A DNA stretch of 48,452 nucleotides from Bacteriovoracales bacterium (GCA_028346125.1 JAOMEV010000020.1:1-48452), one strand, 5' to 3'. Numbered from the stretch's first letter, positions 7,752-17,871 are shown. Made by a program: numbers and translations. The notes: generated from the letters alone by a model not told the origin.

Positions 7752-8750
7752 ATGAACAACGATTTCAAACAAACATTAAGACTACAAAAATTTATCGCAG
7801 ATTGCGGCTTTTCCTCTAGGAGAAAGGCAGAAGAGTTCATTAGAGAAGGTCGTGTAAAAGTGAACGGGCATGTTGTAACTGAACTTGGAACTAAGGTTAG
7901 TCCAGATAACGATGTTGTTTCTGTTGATGGACAACTTTTAGACTTGGGTTCAGTTCATCGGCATTACATCCTGATGAATAAGCCTAGGGGATATGTGACA
8001 ACTCTTCACGACCCAGAGGGAAGAAAGACCGTTATGGATCTTATTAAGGAAGTTCCCGAAAGAGTTTATCCTGTGGGCCGTTTAGATTATCTTTCAGAAG
8101 GGCTTCTTCTGCTTACTAATGATGGGGAATTGGCAAATAGAATTATGCATCCTCGTTATAACATTACTAAAGTTTATGAAGTTAAAGTTTTTGGAATAAT
8201 GAATGACTCTATTTTGAAGAAATTAAGAAATGGTGTCAGTGTTGATGGGGTATTTTTAAGGCCCCAGTTTGTTCGAGTCATTAAGCAATTACCAAATAAA
8301 ACATGGCTAGAGTTTAGGCTTAGTGAAGGAAAAAATAGGGAGATTAGAAAGATTTGTGAAGCTTGTGGACTCACAGTGGATAAACTAAAAAGAGTTGCGA
8401 TAGCTGAGTTGTCAGTAGACAGTGTGGCGCCTGGAAAATATACATTTCTAACAAAAAAAGAGTTGCTGCGGTGCTTGGGCCTAAATAAAGAAGGGGTAAA
8501 GCTAAACAAAATACCAAACTATATTTCTTCTAAAAAGAGTATAGATATCAAAAAGAACCGTTTAACGAGTGATAAAACTTTTGCTGATGACTCTTCATTC
8601 AGAAAGTTTAGAAAAGATACCTATTACGAGGCTTCTAAAAACTTACAGCTGAAAAGAATGCAAGAAAGTGGGAAGGGCACTTCAAATAATAAAAGAAATA
8701 ACGCAGATGCTATTAATGCTCCTTTAGAGGAGGAAAGTCAGTTGTCGTAG
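7752..8750 (+). CDS. rluB: rRNA pseudouridine synthase, RluB/RsuA family
   Basis: These enzymes isomerise a specific uridine in ribosomal RNA. The protein has an N-terminal S4 RNA-binding domain (LQKFIADCGFSSRRKAEEFI and VKVNG) and then the catalytic block YPVGRLDYLSEGLLLLTNDG with the catalytic Asp in GRLD. The ending LSEGKNREIRKICEACG is diagnostic of the RsuA/RluB group. The ATG at 7752 is preferred over an upstream TTG at 7668 because GGAG lies five bases before it and the S4 domain starts just after. About 60 C-terminal residues are basic, low-complexity and beyond the normal family end. The tail overlaps the convergent gene by 13 bases. RluB rather than RsuA or RluF is by overall resemblance only. 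Confidence 0.88.
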   Translation: MNNDFKQTLRLQKFIADCGFSSRRKAEEFIREGRVKVNGHVVTELGTKVSPDNDVVSVDGQLLDLGSVHRHYILMNKPRGYVTTLHDPEGRKTVMDLIKEVPERVYPVGRLDYLSEGLLLLTNDGELANRIMHPRYNITKVYEVKVFGIMNDSILKKLRNGVSVDGVFLRPQFVRVIKQLPNKTWLEFRLSEGKNREIRKICEACGLTVDKLKRVAIAELSVDSVAPGKYTFLTKKELLRCLGLNKEGVKLNKIPNYISSKKSIDIKKNRLTSDKTFADDSSFRKFRKDTYYEASKNLQLKRMQESGKGTSNNKRNNADAINAPLEEESQLS

Positions 8751-9043
8751 TTTACTGCTGACTTCTTGGATATATTTTCTTCCAAAATATCTGCTGCGTA
8801 TTCGAGGGCTTGGTCGGCGTAGAACCCCTCGTTGCGCTCTGCAAAGTCGGACTGTTTTATGAGTGAGGCCCAGGTTTTTATGAATTCCGCACTTGATTCG
8901 AAGAATTCATCCTCATATTCTGTTGTCATGGTGAGCTTTACGACGTGATTGAGCGTTTTTAACAGCCTGATGTGTTGAGCAGAGAGGCCGTCAGTATCAA
9001 GCTCTATTTTTGATTTTGAAGAGGTTGTTCCTAAAAAGCCCAT
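8738..9043 (-). CDS. hypothetical protein (101 aa)
   Basis: A small acidic, mostly helical soluble protein; residues about 20-95 are likely a helical bundle (HIRLLKTLNHVVKLTM, FFESSAEFIKTWASLI, QALEYAADILEENI). No signal peptide, cysteine or recognised motif. The ATG has GGAG (in the order GGAGAACTCTT) upstream with good spacing. It converges on rluB with a 13-base overlap of coding ends. It is unusual in base use for this region in being more GC-balanced in its middle. Function not recognised. Confidence 0.6.
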   Translation of the reverse strand: MGFLGTTSSKSKIELDTDGLSAQHIRLLKTLNHVVKLTMTTEYEDEFFESSAEFIKTWASLIKQSDFAERNEGFYADQALEYAADILEENISKKSAVNYDN

Positions 9044-9115
9044 AAGAGTTCTCCATTTAGAAATTATGTTTCAATGATTTCATTATCGGGTCTGACCTAA
9101 TAAACTTTTGGATAA

Positions 9116-9129
9116 TTTTTTTTTTTTTT
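9116..9129. repeat. run of 14 T
   Basis: An uninterrupted T14 tract lies between the 101-residue gene and tRNA-fMet. There is no GC-rich hairpin before it on either strand, so it is not read as a terminator. It may act as an upstream A-tract for the tRNA promoter. Confidence 0.6.
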
Positions 9130-9180
9130 AGTAATTTAAACTAGACAAAAAAGGAAAAGTAAATTAGTCTTCATCAAGAT

Positions 9181-9195
9181 TTTGAAGTCTTCAAA
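9181..9195. promoter_or_regulatory. inverted repeat just upstream of tRNA-fMet
   Basis: TTTGAAGTCTTCAAA has seven-base arms around a central T and ends 13 bases before the mature tRNA. This is where the promoter -10 region or a processing signal should be. Role unproved. Confidence 0.3.
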
Positions 9196-9208
9196 GTCTG
9201 TCAATTGT

Positions 9209-9285
<77 letters not shown>

Positions 9286-9345
9286 AAATTCCTAGTATTT
9301 CTATATTTGAAACTACCTTGATTGCGTTATCTAAGGTTTTTGATC

Positions 9346-9819
9346 ATGAAAGAAGAAAGTTTAGAATACAAAATGGACGATTTGGATAAGAGAATCTTAA
9401 ACAAACTTATTTTAAATTCAAGAGAGTCCTACCAGGAGATAGCAAGAGAGCTTGTTGTATCAGGGGGAACAATTCATGTTCGAATTAATAAAATGAGGGA
9501 AGCTGGAATTATTAAGGGATCTAAAATTCTTCTTGATGTTAGCAAGTTGGGTTTTGAGTTTCATGCTTTCGTGGGAATTAACTTAGTAAATGCTCGGGAT
9601 TATTTAAATGTTTTGGAAAGGCTAAGGCAGTTTCCTGAAGTTGTTGAGGTTCACTATACAACGGGCCAATATAGCCTTTTTGCAAAGGTTCTTTCTAAAA
9701 ATGCTAAAGAGTTTCACCTTTTTTTAATTGAGAAGCTGCAATCTATCCAAGAGATACAATCCACTGAAACAATTATTTCTTTGGACAATCCTGTTAATAA
9801 AGACGCCAAAATTTACTAA
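9346..9819 (+). CDS. Lrp/AsnC-family transcriptional regulator
   Basis: Lrp/AsnC proteins are DNA-binding dimers or octamers that respond to amino acids. The 157-residue protein has the N-terminal helix-turn-helix (MDDLDKRILNKL, YQEIARELVVSGGTIHVRINKMREAGII) and a C-terminal RAM ligand domain with VVEVHYTTGQYSLFAKV. The ATG at 9346 is chosen over a TTG at 9322 because TAAGG lies nine bases upstream. The usual Lrp signature contains a Ser-x-x-T-V recognition helix; here it is SGGTIHVRI, consistent. Neighbours give no hint of its regulon. Confidence 0.9.
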   Translation: MKEESLEYKMDDLDKRILNKLILNSRESYQEIARELVVSGGTIHVRINKMREAGIIKGSKILLDVSKLGFEFHAFVGINLVNARDYLNVLERLRQFPEVVEVHYTTGQYSLFAKVLSKNAKEFHLFLIEKLQSIQEIQSTETIISLDNPVNKDAKIY

Positions 9820-10281
9820 CTATTTGTGATACGGGTGGTTTGCTTCTATTGTTATGGCCCTGTATATTTGTTCAACGAGCAATACTCTTGCCAATTCGTG
9901 AGGAAAAGTTAAAGGGGATAAGGAGATACTTTCTCTCGATAAAGAGATTAGCTGCTTGGAAAAGCCGTAGGCTCCACTAAGGATAAATGTGACTTTTTCA
10001 TTTGTTCTGTCGAGGCCCTTAAAGAGCCATGAGGAAAACTCGACACTATTTCTAAGCTTTCCCTTCTCGGTCAAAATGATTGGATAGAGAGTGGAGTCTT
10101 TTGAAAGGTCTTTAATTTTTTTTAAAACCTCTGCAGACTCCTTTTCAAGATTATCAGCGTAGGCCTTGGTTTCAATAATATTAATTTTTAAAGAGAGGCA
10201 TCTCTTGAGAAAGTCTTTTTCAATTTTTTGAAGGTGAGTGTTTTTTAGTTTTCCTACAGAGATGATATTGATTTGTTTCAT
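9820..10281 (-). CDS. rlmH: 23S rRNA (pseudouridine1915-N3)-methyltransferase
   Basis: RlmH is a small SPOUT enzyme that methylates pseudouridine 1915 in helix 69 of 23S rRNA on assembled 70S ribosomes. The 153-residue length is exact for the family. Recognisable blocks are the start (INIISVGKLK), LTEKGK, the SAM knot loop FILSGAYGFSKQ, and the ending LPHELARVLLVEQIYRAI with NHPYHK at the terminus (here FPHELARV). It lies four bases after rsfS, a frequent pairing. It is the last gene of the ribosome operon and converges on the Lrp gene with no spacer. Confidence 0.95.
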   Translation of the reverse strand: MKQINIISVGKLKNTHLQKIEKDFLKRCLSLKINIIETKAYADNLEKESAEVLKKIKDLSKDSTLYPIILTEKGKLRNSVEFSSWLFKGLDRTNEKVTFILSGAYGFSKQLISLSRESISLSPLTFPHELARVLLVEQIYRAITIEANHPYHK

Positions 10282-10285
10282 TTAA

Positions 10286-11819
<1,534 letters not shown>

Positions 11820-11837
11820 TTATCTCAGATGAGCTTT

Positions 11838-12089
11838 TTAAGGAACGATAGAGACAATTTTTTTCTTCTTATTATAGTAAGAGAATTGAACTTTACCTTC
11901 TTGAAGAGCAAAAAGAGTAAAATCCTTTCCTGTTCCTACGCCTCTACCAGCATGAAATTTTGATCCACACTGACGAACAATTACGTTGCCGACGTTTACA
12001 GCTTCCCCACCAAACTTTTTTACACCGTACATATTGGGGTTAGAATCTCTTCCGTTAGTTGTTGAACCGGCTGCCTTTTTGTGTGCCAT
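11838..12089 (-). CDS. rpmA: 50S ribosomal protein L27
   Basis: L27 lies near the peptidyl-transferase centre, with its flexible N-terminal tail touching tRNA. The 83-residue protein shows [15 protein letters not shown] at the start, [29 protein letters not shown] and [16 protein letters not shown], all standard. There is no N-terminal extension of the kind cleaved in Firmicutes. GAGGAG is about seven bases before the ATG. The gene follows rplU by 29 bases, as in most bacteria. Confidence 0.98.
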   Translation of the reverse strand: MAHKKAAGSTTNGRDSNPNMYGVKKFGGEAVNVGNVIVRQCGSKFHAGRGVGTGKDFTLFALQEGKVQFSYYNKKKKIVSIVP

Positions 12090-12118
12090 TTAACACTCCT
12101 CTATTTCCAATTAATTTT

Positions 12119-12484
12119 TTAGTCTAAATGCTTTTTGGCAGCTTTCGAATCGTTATCGATCTGGCTAACCTGGCCTTTTCCATCATTAATTTCAGTAATA
12201 AGGAGACCTGTGTATTCCTGACGGTGACCTTGTTTTTTTTGGTACATACCAGGCTTTCTTTTAAAAACGAGAACTTTTCTCCCCTTAGCTTGTCTTACGA
12301 CTTTGGCCTTAACCACAGCGCCTTCAACAAGTGGAAGTCCTAATTGAGGATTTTCCCCACCGATAAAAAGAACCTTATCTATATCTATAAGTTCGCCCTC
12401 TTTATTACTTAATTTTTCTACGTCAATAAGGTCACCGGCCTGAACTTTATATTGGTGGCCTGCTACTTCAATAACTCCGTACAT
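12119..12484 (-). CDS. rplU: 50S ribosomal protein L21
   Basis: L21 is a 50S assembly protein. MYGVIEVAGHQYKVQAGDLIDVEKL and the KVLVFKRKPGMYQKKQGHRQEYT block (in two parts here, residues about 70-92) identify it. At 121 residues it is longer than the usual about 103, owing to a C-terminal polar tail of some 18 residues. AAGGAG lies six bases before the ATG. It is the first gene of the operon rplU-rpmA-obg-rsfS-rlmH and has an unusual leader with a hairpin and duplicated ribosome-binding segment upstream. Confidence 0.97.
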   Translation of the reverse strand: MYGVIEVAGHQYKVQAGDLIDVEKLSNKEGELIDIDKVLFIGGENPQLGLPLVEGAVVKAKVVRQAKGRKVLVFKRKPGMYQKKQGHRQEYTGLLITEINDGKGQVSQIDNDSKAAKKHLD

Positions 12485-12575
12485 CGATATCTCCTTAAAA
12501 TGGCAAATTTAGGGGATCCTTAAAATGGTGATTCTTTTTATCCCTAAATTTAGTCCTTAAGCGTAACACTTGAAC
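12485..12575 (-). promoter_or_regulatory. rplU leader: long hairpin and duplicated Shine-Dalgarno segment
   Basis: Two inverted arms, 12505-12517 (AAATTTAGGGGAT) and 12540-12551 (ATCCCTAAATTT), can form a stem of about twelve pairs with one bulged base and a 22-base loop. In the message the sequence CCATTTTAAGGA occurs twice: once at the real ribosome-binding site (12492-12503) and once, 25 bases upstream, in and beside the hairpin (12517-12528). The second copy would be a decoy or alternative ribosome-binding site. Ribosomal-protein leaders often bind their own product, so autoregulation by L21 is a reasonable inference, not proved. Confidence 0.5.
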
Positions 12576-12581
12576 TTATGA

Positions 12582-12610
12582 CTTCTATTAAGTTTTGATT
12601 TTTATGTCAA
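12582..12610 (-). promoter_or_regulatory. candidate sigma70 promoter of the rplU operon
   Basis: Read on the minus strand, a perfect -35 hexamer TTGACA (12605-12610) is followed after 17 bases by TAGAAG (12582-12587), four of six matches to the -10 consensus. Transcription would start near 12575, giving a leader of about 90 bases that contains the hairpin. Confidence 0.5.
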
Positions 12611-12726
12611 GTAGATGAAGAGAAAAAGGTGTTTTATCAATGAATTTTATTTAATAACTCTAAAGCTTTTATCTACCTAGTCGAGTAGTAGCTCCGTAAA
12701 TAGCCCATTGTCTCAAGGAGTATGGC

Positions 12727-13557
12727 TTGATTGAAGAAAAAACCGATCAGATAAGTCTTTTTCGCTTAAGGGAAGACCTTGATTACCCTATATTCATAAA
12801 AGTAGATTTAAAGCATTTTGGAGCCGGCTTACAGGACTTTATAGAGAGCTCTGGGTTTGAGCTGCTGGAGGATGTGACGGAGGATGATACACAGGACCTT
12901 CTTGGAAAGGCGCCCCATTCAAGAATGCTTTCTGTAACTTTGGCATCGAATTCTGTTATGCGTCAGGTTGACCAGGTACAGGAGTCCGACCTCTATGGCC
13001 TTGAGAGCCTCGTGCCAAGGGAAGGTTATACAGTGTATCGTTATAAAAAGGTCGGAATTATAGTTTATTCACCTTCTGCTAGTGTGTGGAAGCTTGGGTG
13101 CCGATCTGATTTTGGGGAAGGGAAGGATTTTTCTAAAGCTTATAAGGTGATTATAAACAGGTTTTTAAGCTGGGCTTTAGCACCAATGGGTGTCATTGGC
13201 TTTTGGGGACATTATTCAAAAACTAAGGCTGAGTTTCTCAGGCAAAGCGAATCTAATGGAGAAGCCATTTTCATGGACATGTATAAGAATAAGGGCTTTT
13301 TTAGCGATGACTCTTGGGTAATGGGCCCTGACTTTCGTCTAGTGAAAAGGGATGGAAATAATAAAAGTGAATCAAAAGATGGAAGGTACCTTTCTCAGGA
13401 AGAATTCATTTCTCTCTTGAGTACTCATTGCTCCTTTTTTGATTATAAAGGGCTTAGTTTACCAGTGCGGCAGATGATAAAAAGATTGTCTAAGCTTTTC
13501 TCTTGTCAAATCATTTCAGAGCATCACTCGCCCTCTAGAAGGGACTTGTCATTGTGA
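12727..13557 (+). CDS. hypothetical protein (276 aa)
   Basis: A soluble 276-residue protein with no signal peptide. The region 30-130 has alternating strands (SRMLSVTLASNSVMRQVDQV, YTVYRYKKVGIIVYS) and the middle contains an aromatic segment FLSWALAPMGVIGFWGHY that could be a buried hydrophobic helix. The start is a TTG at 12727 with AAGGAG six bases upstream, a strong choice. The gene diverges from rplU and precedes lgt by 23 bases, so it may be co-transcribed with lgt. I recognise no family or catalytic motif. Confidence 0.65.
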   Translation: MIEEKTDQISLFRLREDLDYPIFIKVDLKHFGAGLQDFIESSGFELLEDVTEDDTQDLLGKAPHSRMLSVTLASNSVMRQVDQVQESDLYGLESLVPREGYTVYRYKKVGIIVYSPSASVWKLGCRSDFGEGKDFSKAYKVIINRFLSWALAPMGVIGFWGHYSKTKAEFLRQSESNGEAIFMDMYKNKGFFSDDSWVMGPDFRLVKRDGNNKSESKDGRYLSQEEFISLLSTHCSFFDYKGLSLPVRQMIKRLSKLFSCQIISEHHSPSRRDLSL

Positions 13558-13580
13558 GAAATTAGGGTACCATTCGCTCT

Positions 13581-14390
13581 ATGATAGTTGAGTTAGATCC
13601 CGTAATTTTTTCTTTAGGGCCTCTCCAGGTCAGATGGTATGGGATGATGTATGTCATAGGCTTTGTCATATCGGGGTTCCTAATGAGGAAGCTCGTTGAT
13701 GAGGGCTTCTTCCATGTAGAAAAAGAGAAAGTTGACTCCTATATAACCCATTCTATTATAGGGCTTTTTTTAGGGGCCAGATTCTTTTACGTTTTTGTTT
13801 ATAACTGGGATTATTATTCGCAAAATTTACCTGAGCTTCTGGCCGTTTGGCGTGGTGGTCTTAGTTATCATGGGGCCATCATCGGATTAATCGGTGGAGC
13901 TTTTGTTTTTGCGCGTAAAAATAAAATACCTTTTCTACAAATTCTTGACGTAACTTGTGTAGTAGGCTCTCAAGGTGTTTTTTGGGGAAGAATTGGTAAC
14001 TTCATTAATGGCGAACTCTACGGAAGGGTAACTGAAGTTCCTTGGGGAATGATTTTTCCAGGTGGTGGTCCTTACCCTAGGCATCCTTCTCAATTGTATG
14101 AAGCCGTTTTAGAGGGACTTTTTCTTTTCTGCGTTCTTTGGATGATAAGAAAAAGAGTTCGAGTTTATGGAGTTCTTACATCTATTTATTTTATTGGATA
14201 CGCTAGTTTGCGTTTCATTGCAGAGTATTTTCGTGAACCAGACTCCCAATTGGGCTACTATTTTGGTGGAACTACTACAATGGGACAGATTCTTTGTTTG
14301 CTTATGGGGCTAGGCGGTATCTTGGCCCTTATGTATTCCCTTAGAAAAAATACACTCATCGAGATTTTACCTCCAAAAAATACTGATTAA
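13581..14390 (+). CDS. lgt: prolipoprotein diacylglyceryl transferase
   Basis: Lgt moves a diacylglyceryl group from phosphatidylglycerol to the lipobox cysteine of prelipoproteins at the inner membrane. The 269-residue protein has about seven membrane segments. Family motifs: VRWYGMMYVIGF near the start, WRGGLSYHGAIIG (essential His and conserved Tyr-His-Gly), GRIGNFINGELYGR (the Lgt signature with the catalytic-region Arg) and RHPSQLYEA. It is needed for the predicted lipoproteins at 16379 and 23255. Its end overlaps the convergent gene by four bases. Confidence 0.96.
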   Translation: MIVELDPVIFSLGPLQVRWYGMMYVIGFVISGFLMRKLVDEGFFHVEKEKVDSYITHSIIGLFLGARFFYVFVYNWDYYSQNLPELLAVWRGGLSYHGAIIGLIGGAFVFARKNKIPFLQILDVTCVVGSQGVFWGRIGNFINGELYGRVTEVPWGMIFPGGGPYPRHPSQLYEAVLEGLFLFCVLWMIRKRVRVYGVLTSIYFIGYASLRFIAEYFREPDSQLGYYFGGTTTMGQILCLLMGLGGILALMYSLRKNTLIEILPPKNTD

Positions 14391-14965
14391 GGCTCCTTCT
14401 TTTGAGGTGACTTGTAGCTCAAAGGAAATGGTTCTCTAAATTGATCGATAAGGGATTTGTATGAATCTAACTTTGGGTCTTCAGGTTTAGAGACAAAAAG
14501 AAACTGAGGAAAGCAGGTTATTGTACAAGCACCATTGTAAATTATTTTGAAGCCCTTAGCATTATTCCAAATGTAGAGGGAGCTGCTATCAAGGTTTATA
14601 TATTTGTTTTGGGGTCCATACCTGTTTATCAAAGACTGATGGAAAAGGTCATGTAGAAAGTAGGTTGGGAGCCTTGCAAAAAAATCTAAAGATTTTCTTT
14701 CGTTGTATTGAACAAAAACAGGAAACTTGTACCGAACTTGAGCAATATAATACTTTTTTATAAGAAAGCTCTCTCCTTTTTTCATAACTTCCCCCTTTCC
14801 AACCACCTTTTCAATATCTTCGAGGTTGTTATCTGGGAAAAAAATTTTGAGACTGTCTAGGCTAAAGTCGTAATTTGGTTTCTTATTCTGAGCTTCCTGA
14901 CAAAAAGAGGATGAGCATAGAGTTATAACGAAAATTGTAAGTAAAAAGATCTTGTGGTCAAACAC
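14387..14965 (-). CDS. exported protein of unknown function
   Basis: The likely start is GTG at 14965, with AAGGGA six bases upstream; a TTG at 15007 has no Shine-Dalgarno. From this start the 192-residue product begins with a charged stretch and hydrophobic core (KIFLLTIFVITLCSSSF), a signal peptide. The mature part is soluble with aromatic and basic clusters, two cysteines in CTITCF (about residue 145) that could form a disulfide, and no recognised domain. It runs convergent to lgt and divergent from the symporter. Confidence 0.6.
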   Translation of the reverse strand: MFDHKIFLLTIFVITLCSSSFCQEAQNKKPNYDFSLDSLKIFFPDNNLEDIEKVVGKGEVMKKGESFLIKKYYIAQVRYKFPVFVQYNERKSLDFFARLPTYFLHDLFHQSLINRYGPQNKYINLDSSSLYIWNNAKGFKIIYNGACTITCFPQFLFVSKPEDPKLDSYKSLIDQFREPFPLSYKSPQKKEP

Positions 14966-15025
14966 TGTTAATCCCTTAATATAAAAAGATAAGAAGAAAA
15001 TGATCAAATGAGGAGGGGGAAAATA

Positions 15026-16297
15026 ATGGCCTACACTGAAAAGGTTGGAAAAATGGCAAAATTTAATGCTTTTTCAGGCTTTATTGGAGGTTCGATTCTT
15101 GGCCTTTTTTTCTTTTATTCTGTAGATTTGCCTTTTGCCCAAGTAATTTTTTCCTTTAAAAAGGTATTGATACCATTAATTGATTTTTTTGGTGCCTTAT
15201 ATCGAAGATTACTGGAATTGATTATTTCTCCATTAATGATATGTGCAGCTTTTCTTTCTATATGCAAATTGAAAAGTTTTGAAGACTTTTCTTCATTGAG
15301 TAAAAAGACAATAATTTTTTTTTTCTTAACATCTGTAACGGCCACTTTTTTTGGACTTGTAGTCGTCAACATGATTAGGCCTGGGCATGAAGCAGACTTG
15401 GTGACCGAGGGAATCTCTTCTTTAAGCTTAATTGAGTTGAGCCGCTACGAATTTTCCTCAAAAAATATTCTTAATTTTTTACAAGATCTTATTGCGAAAA
15501 ATCCCTTTGAATCTTTAGGGAAGTTTAATTTATTTCAAATTTATTTTTTGTCCCTTTTCATAGGTATTATAGGGTTAGTTTACCCAACAAGATCCAGGGC
15601 CGTTATTGAAGTTATGGAATCTTTTGAATCAATGTTATTTGTTTTTATTCAATGGGTAGTTAAATTTGTGCCTCTGGGTGTTTTTTTTATGGCGTTGACC
15701 TTAACTTCAAAGCAAGGACTTGGCTTTATTTTTGAATCGTCGTCCTACTTTTTAACAGTGATAGGTGGTTTATTTGCTCACTTTACCCTTCTGTTAATGA
15801 TGAGTTGTCTTGTTTTAAAAAAAGGGCCTTGGTTTATTATAAAAAAGTCTTTTCCTGTTCTTATATTGGCCTTTAATTCATCATCGAGATTATCAATGCC
15901 TATGGCAATGCTTAATTTAGAAGAGCATTTTAAAATTGATAAAAGAATTTCACGCTTTGCACTTTCTTTAGGAACTCTTGTAAATATGAACGGTACAGCA
16001 GTTTGTGTTTCCATAGGCGCCATTTTTATTGCTCAAGTCTATGGTGTGCCGCTTAATTTAGTAGATAGTCTATTGGTCCTTGGTTTGACTTTTTTTGGCA
16101 TTCTTATGACTGGGGGCGCAAGCAATTCAGGAATATATGCACTGGGCTTTGTATTAAGTTTACTAGGGTTACCTTTAGAAGGAATGGCCTCAATTTTACT
16201 TTTTGATAAAATGTTGGGAATGTTTAGAAATTCGCTAAATATCTTTGGTGATATGGTGGTAGCAATTTTAGTGGACTCGTCTTATTCCAGGAAATAA
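15026..16297 (+). CDS. DAACS-family sodium:dicarboxylate/amino-acid symporter
   Basis: This family imports glutamate, aspartate or C4-dicarboxylates using Na+ or H+. The 423-residue protein has eight membrane segments with two hairpins. The SSS motif of hairpin 1 is present (NSSSRLSMP), helix 7 has NMNGTA (about residues 320-325) instead of the usual NMDGTA, and helix 8 reads DKMLGMFRNSLNIFGD (394-409). Aligned with GltPh by motif, Arg397, Asn401 and Asp405 equivalents are kept, but Asp394, which binds the substrate amino group, is Gly398. That points to a substrate without an amino group. ATG 15026 has AGGAGG nine bases upstream and is preferred to ATG 15008. Confidence 0.88.
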   Translation: MAYTEKVGKMAKFNAFSGFIGGSILGLFFFYSVDLPFAQVIFSFKKVLIPLIDFFGALYRRLLELIISPLMICAAFLSICKLKSFEDFSSLSKKTIIFFFLTSVTATFFGLVVVNMIRPGHEADLVTEGISSLSLIELSRYEFSSKNILNFLQDLIAKNPFESLGKFNLFQIYFLSLFIGIIGLVYPTRSRAVIEVMESFESMLFVFIQWVVKFVPLGVFFMALTLTSKQGLGFIFESSSYFLTVIGGLFAHFTLLLMMSCLVLKKGPWFIIKKSFPVLILAFNSSSRLSMPMAMLNLEEHFKIDKRISRFALSLGTLVNMNGTAVCVSIGAIFIAQVYGVPLNLVDSLLVLGLTFFGILMTGGASNSGIYALGFVLSLLGLPLEGMASILLFDKMLGMFRNSLNIFGDMVVAILVDSSYSRK

Positions 16298-16378
16298 AGC
16301 ATTTATGCAGGAAGGTTTGACGGGAAGGCCCTTATGTTTAAGTATTAATGGAGAATTCCTTTAAAATTTGATCAATTA

Positions 16379-17854
16379 ATGGAAAAAAAAATAAAAAACA
16401 AATTAATTATACTGATTATTTTGAGTCTCTTTTCTTGCTCTTCAACAAATCATAAGAAAGAGGTGCTAAAGAGTGAGATAAAACCGATTAATCTCGACCC
16501 TTTAAAGGAGTTGAGCTCTCAGAAAAATGATGTCCAAGAAAGCATTATAGATAATAATTTTCCCCTGAGCGAAAATTTTTGGGGGCCAACCTTTACACTG
16601 AAAGGGGCAGATCATCTCGGTCTTCAAAACAATGCCTTTGATATTCCTGTTGTTTACAATAAAAAAGTTGAGATTTGGCTTAACTACTTTTTAACAAGAG
16701 GACGAGGTTTTTTTGAGAGATATAGTCAAAGGGCCGGCCAATTTGGTCCATTGATAATTGAAATTATAAAAAGCTTTGGGTTACCAAAGGATTTGATCTT
16801 TTTGGCCATGGCAGAGTCAGGCTTTAGGAATACCGCAACATCCAGGGCCAAAGCCGTTGGGATCTGGCAGTTTATGCCACATACCGCAAAAAGGTTTGGA
16901 CTAAAGATAGATTGGTTTGTTGATGAAAGAAGAGACCCTATAAAAGCTACAATTGCAGCGTGTCGATACCTGACGTATTTGTACAAGCGGTTTGGCTCAT
17001 GGGAGCTTGCAGCAGCTGCTTATAATGCCGGCGAAGGAAAAGTTTCAAGGGCCTTGAGGAGATACAAAACGAAAAACTTTTGGACAATTGCAAAAGGACG
17101 CTATTTAAAGAGAGAAACAAAAAACTATGTCCCAAAAATAATGGCATTAGCTATAATTGGAAAAAATCTAAAATCCTTTGGTTTCAAGAGGATGGACTTC
17201 CTAAGCCCCTTTGACTTCAAAGAAATTAAAGCTTTACCGAATACAGACTTGTTTCTCTTAGCGAGAGAACTAAATCTACCTTTGAAGGTTTTGAAAGAGT
17301 ATAACCCAGAGCTTCTAAGGTGGCAGACGCCTTTAAGAGAAAAAATGTACCCTCTGAGGTTGCCTCTAGGAAAAAAGAAATTGTGGGAAGACTGTTGTTC
17401 TGGTAGAGAACTTTTGGCGACCAGTTACCAAGTTTATAAGGTAAGGAGGAAAAACTCTACTCTTAGAGATGTTGCCAGAGTTTTTCGATTGGACCCGAAG
17501 CTTTTGAAGCTTTTGAATGGATATGGGGTCTATCGGAAACTGAACGTTGGAGGACAGGTTATCTTACCTTTTAGAATCGGGCAGAGTCGTAAAGATCGTA
17601 TGTATGTAGATCTTTATGAAAGGAAACGAAGAAGAAAGGTAAGGAGTCGAGGCCTACGAAGACGGATAAATATAGCGAAGAGAAGAGGAAAAAAGATTAA
17701 AAACCCTTCGAGGTTTTATCGGGTAAGAAAGGGGGATAACCTTTGGAATATATCAAATCGAACAGGGACCTCGCTTGATACCTTAATTCTATCGAACCTC
17801 AGTATTATAAAGAATAGGAAAATTCGTGAAGGGGACCGACTTATTATTCGCTAA
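16379..17854 (+). CDS. MltD-like lytic transglycosylase lipoprotein with LysM repeats
   Basis: Lytic transglycosylases cut the glycan strand of peptidoglycan, leaving anhydromuramic ends. The 491-residue product has a lipoprotein signal (hydrophobic core then LFSC with Cys20, Phe at -2 being unusual). The SLT goose-lysozyme-like domain spans about 105-245 with catalytic Glu146 in AMAESGF, then SRAKAVGIWQFMP and AAAAYNAGEGKV. Two LysM modules follow: a degenerate one near residues 345-400 and a clear one at the C-terminus (YRVRKGDNLWNISNRTGTS to REGDRLIIR). The linker between them is strongly basic (RKRRRKVRSRGLRRRI). Likely periplasmic, on the outer membrane. Confidence 0.93.
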   Translation: MEKKIKNKLIILIILSLFSCSSTNHKKEVLKSEIKPINLDPLKELSSQKNDVQESIIDNNFPLSENFWGPTFTLKGADHLGLQNNAFDIPVVYNKKVEIWLNYFLTRGRGFFERYSQRAGQFGPLIIEIIKSFGLPKDLIFLAMAESGFRNTATSRAKAVGIWQFMPHTAKRFGLKIDWFVDERRDPIKATIAACRYLTYLYKRFGSWELAAAAYNAGEGKVSRALRRYKTKNFWTIAKGRYLKRETKNYVPKIMALAIIGKNLKSFGFKRMDFLSPFDFKEIKALPNTDLFLLARELNLPLKVLKEYNPELLRWQTPLREKMYPLRLPLGKKKLWEDCCSGRELLATSYQVYKVRRKNSTLRDVARVFRLDPKLLKLLNGYGVYRKLNVGGQVILPFRIGQSRKDRMYVDLYERKRRRKVRSRGLRRRINIAKRRGKKIKNPSRFYRVRKGDNLWNISNRTGTSLDTLILSNLSIIKNRKIREGDRLIIR

Positions 17855-17871
17855 TCTTTAGTAGGAATAGA

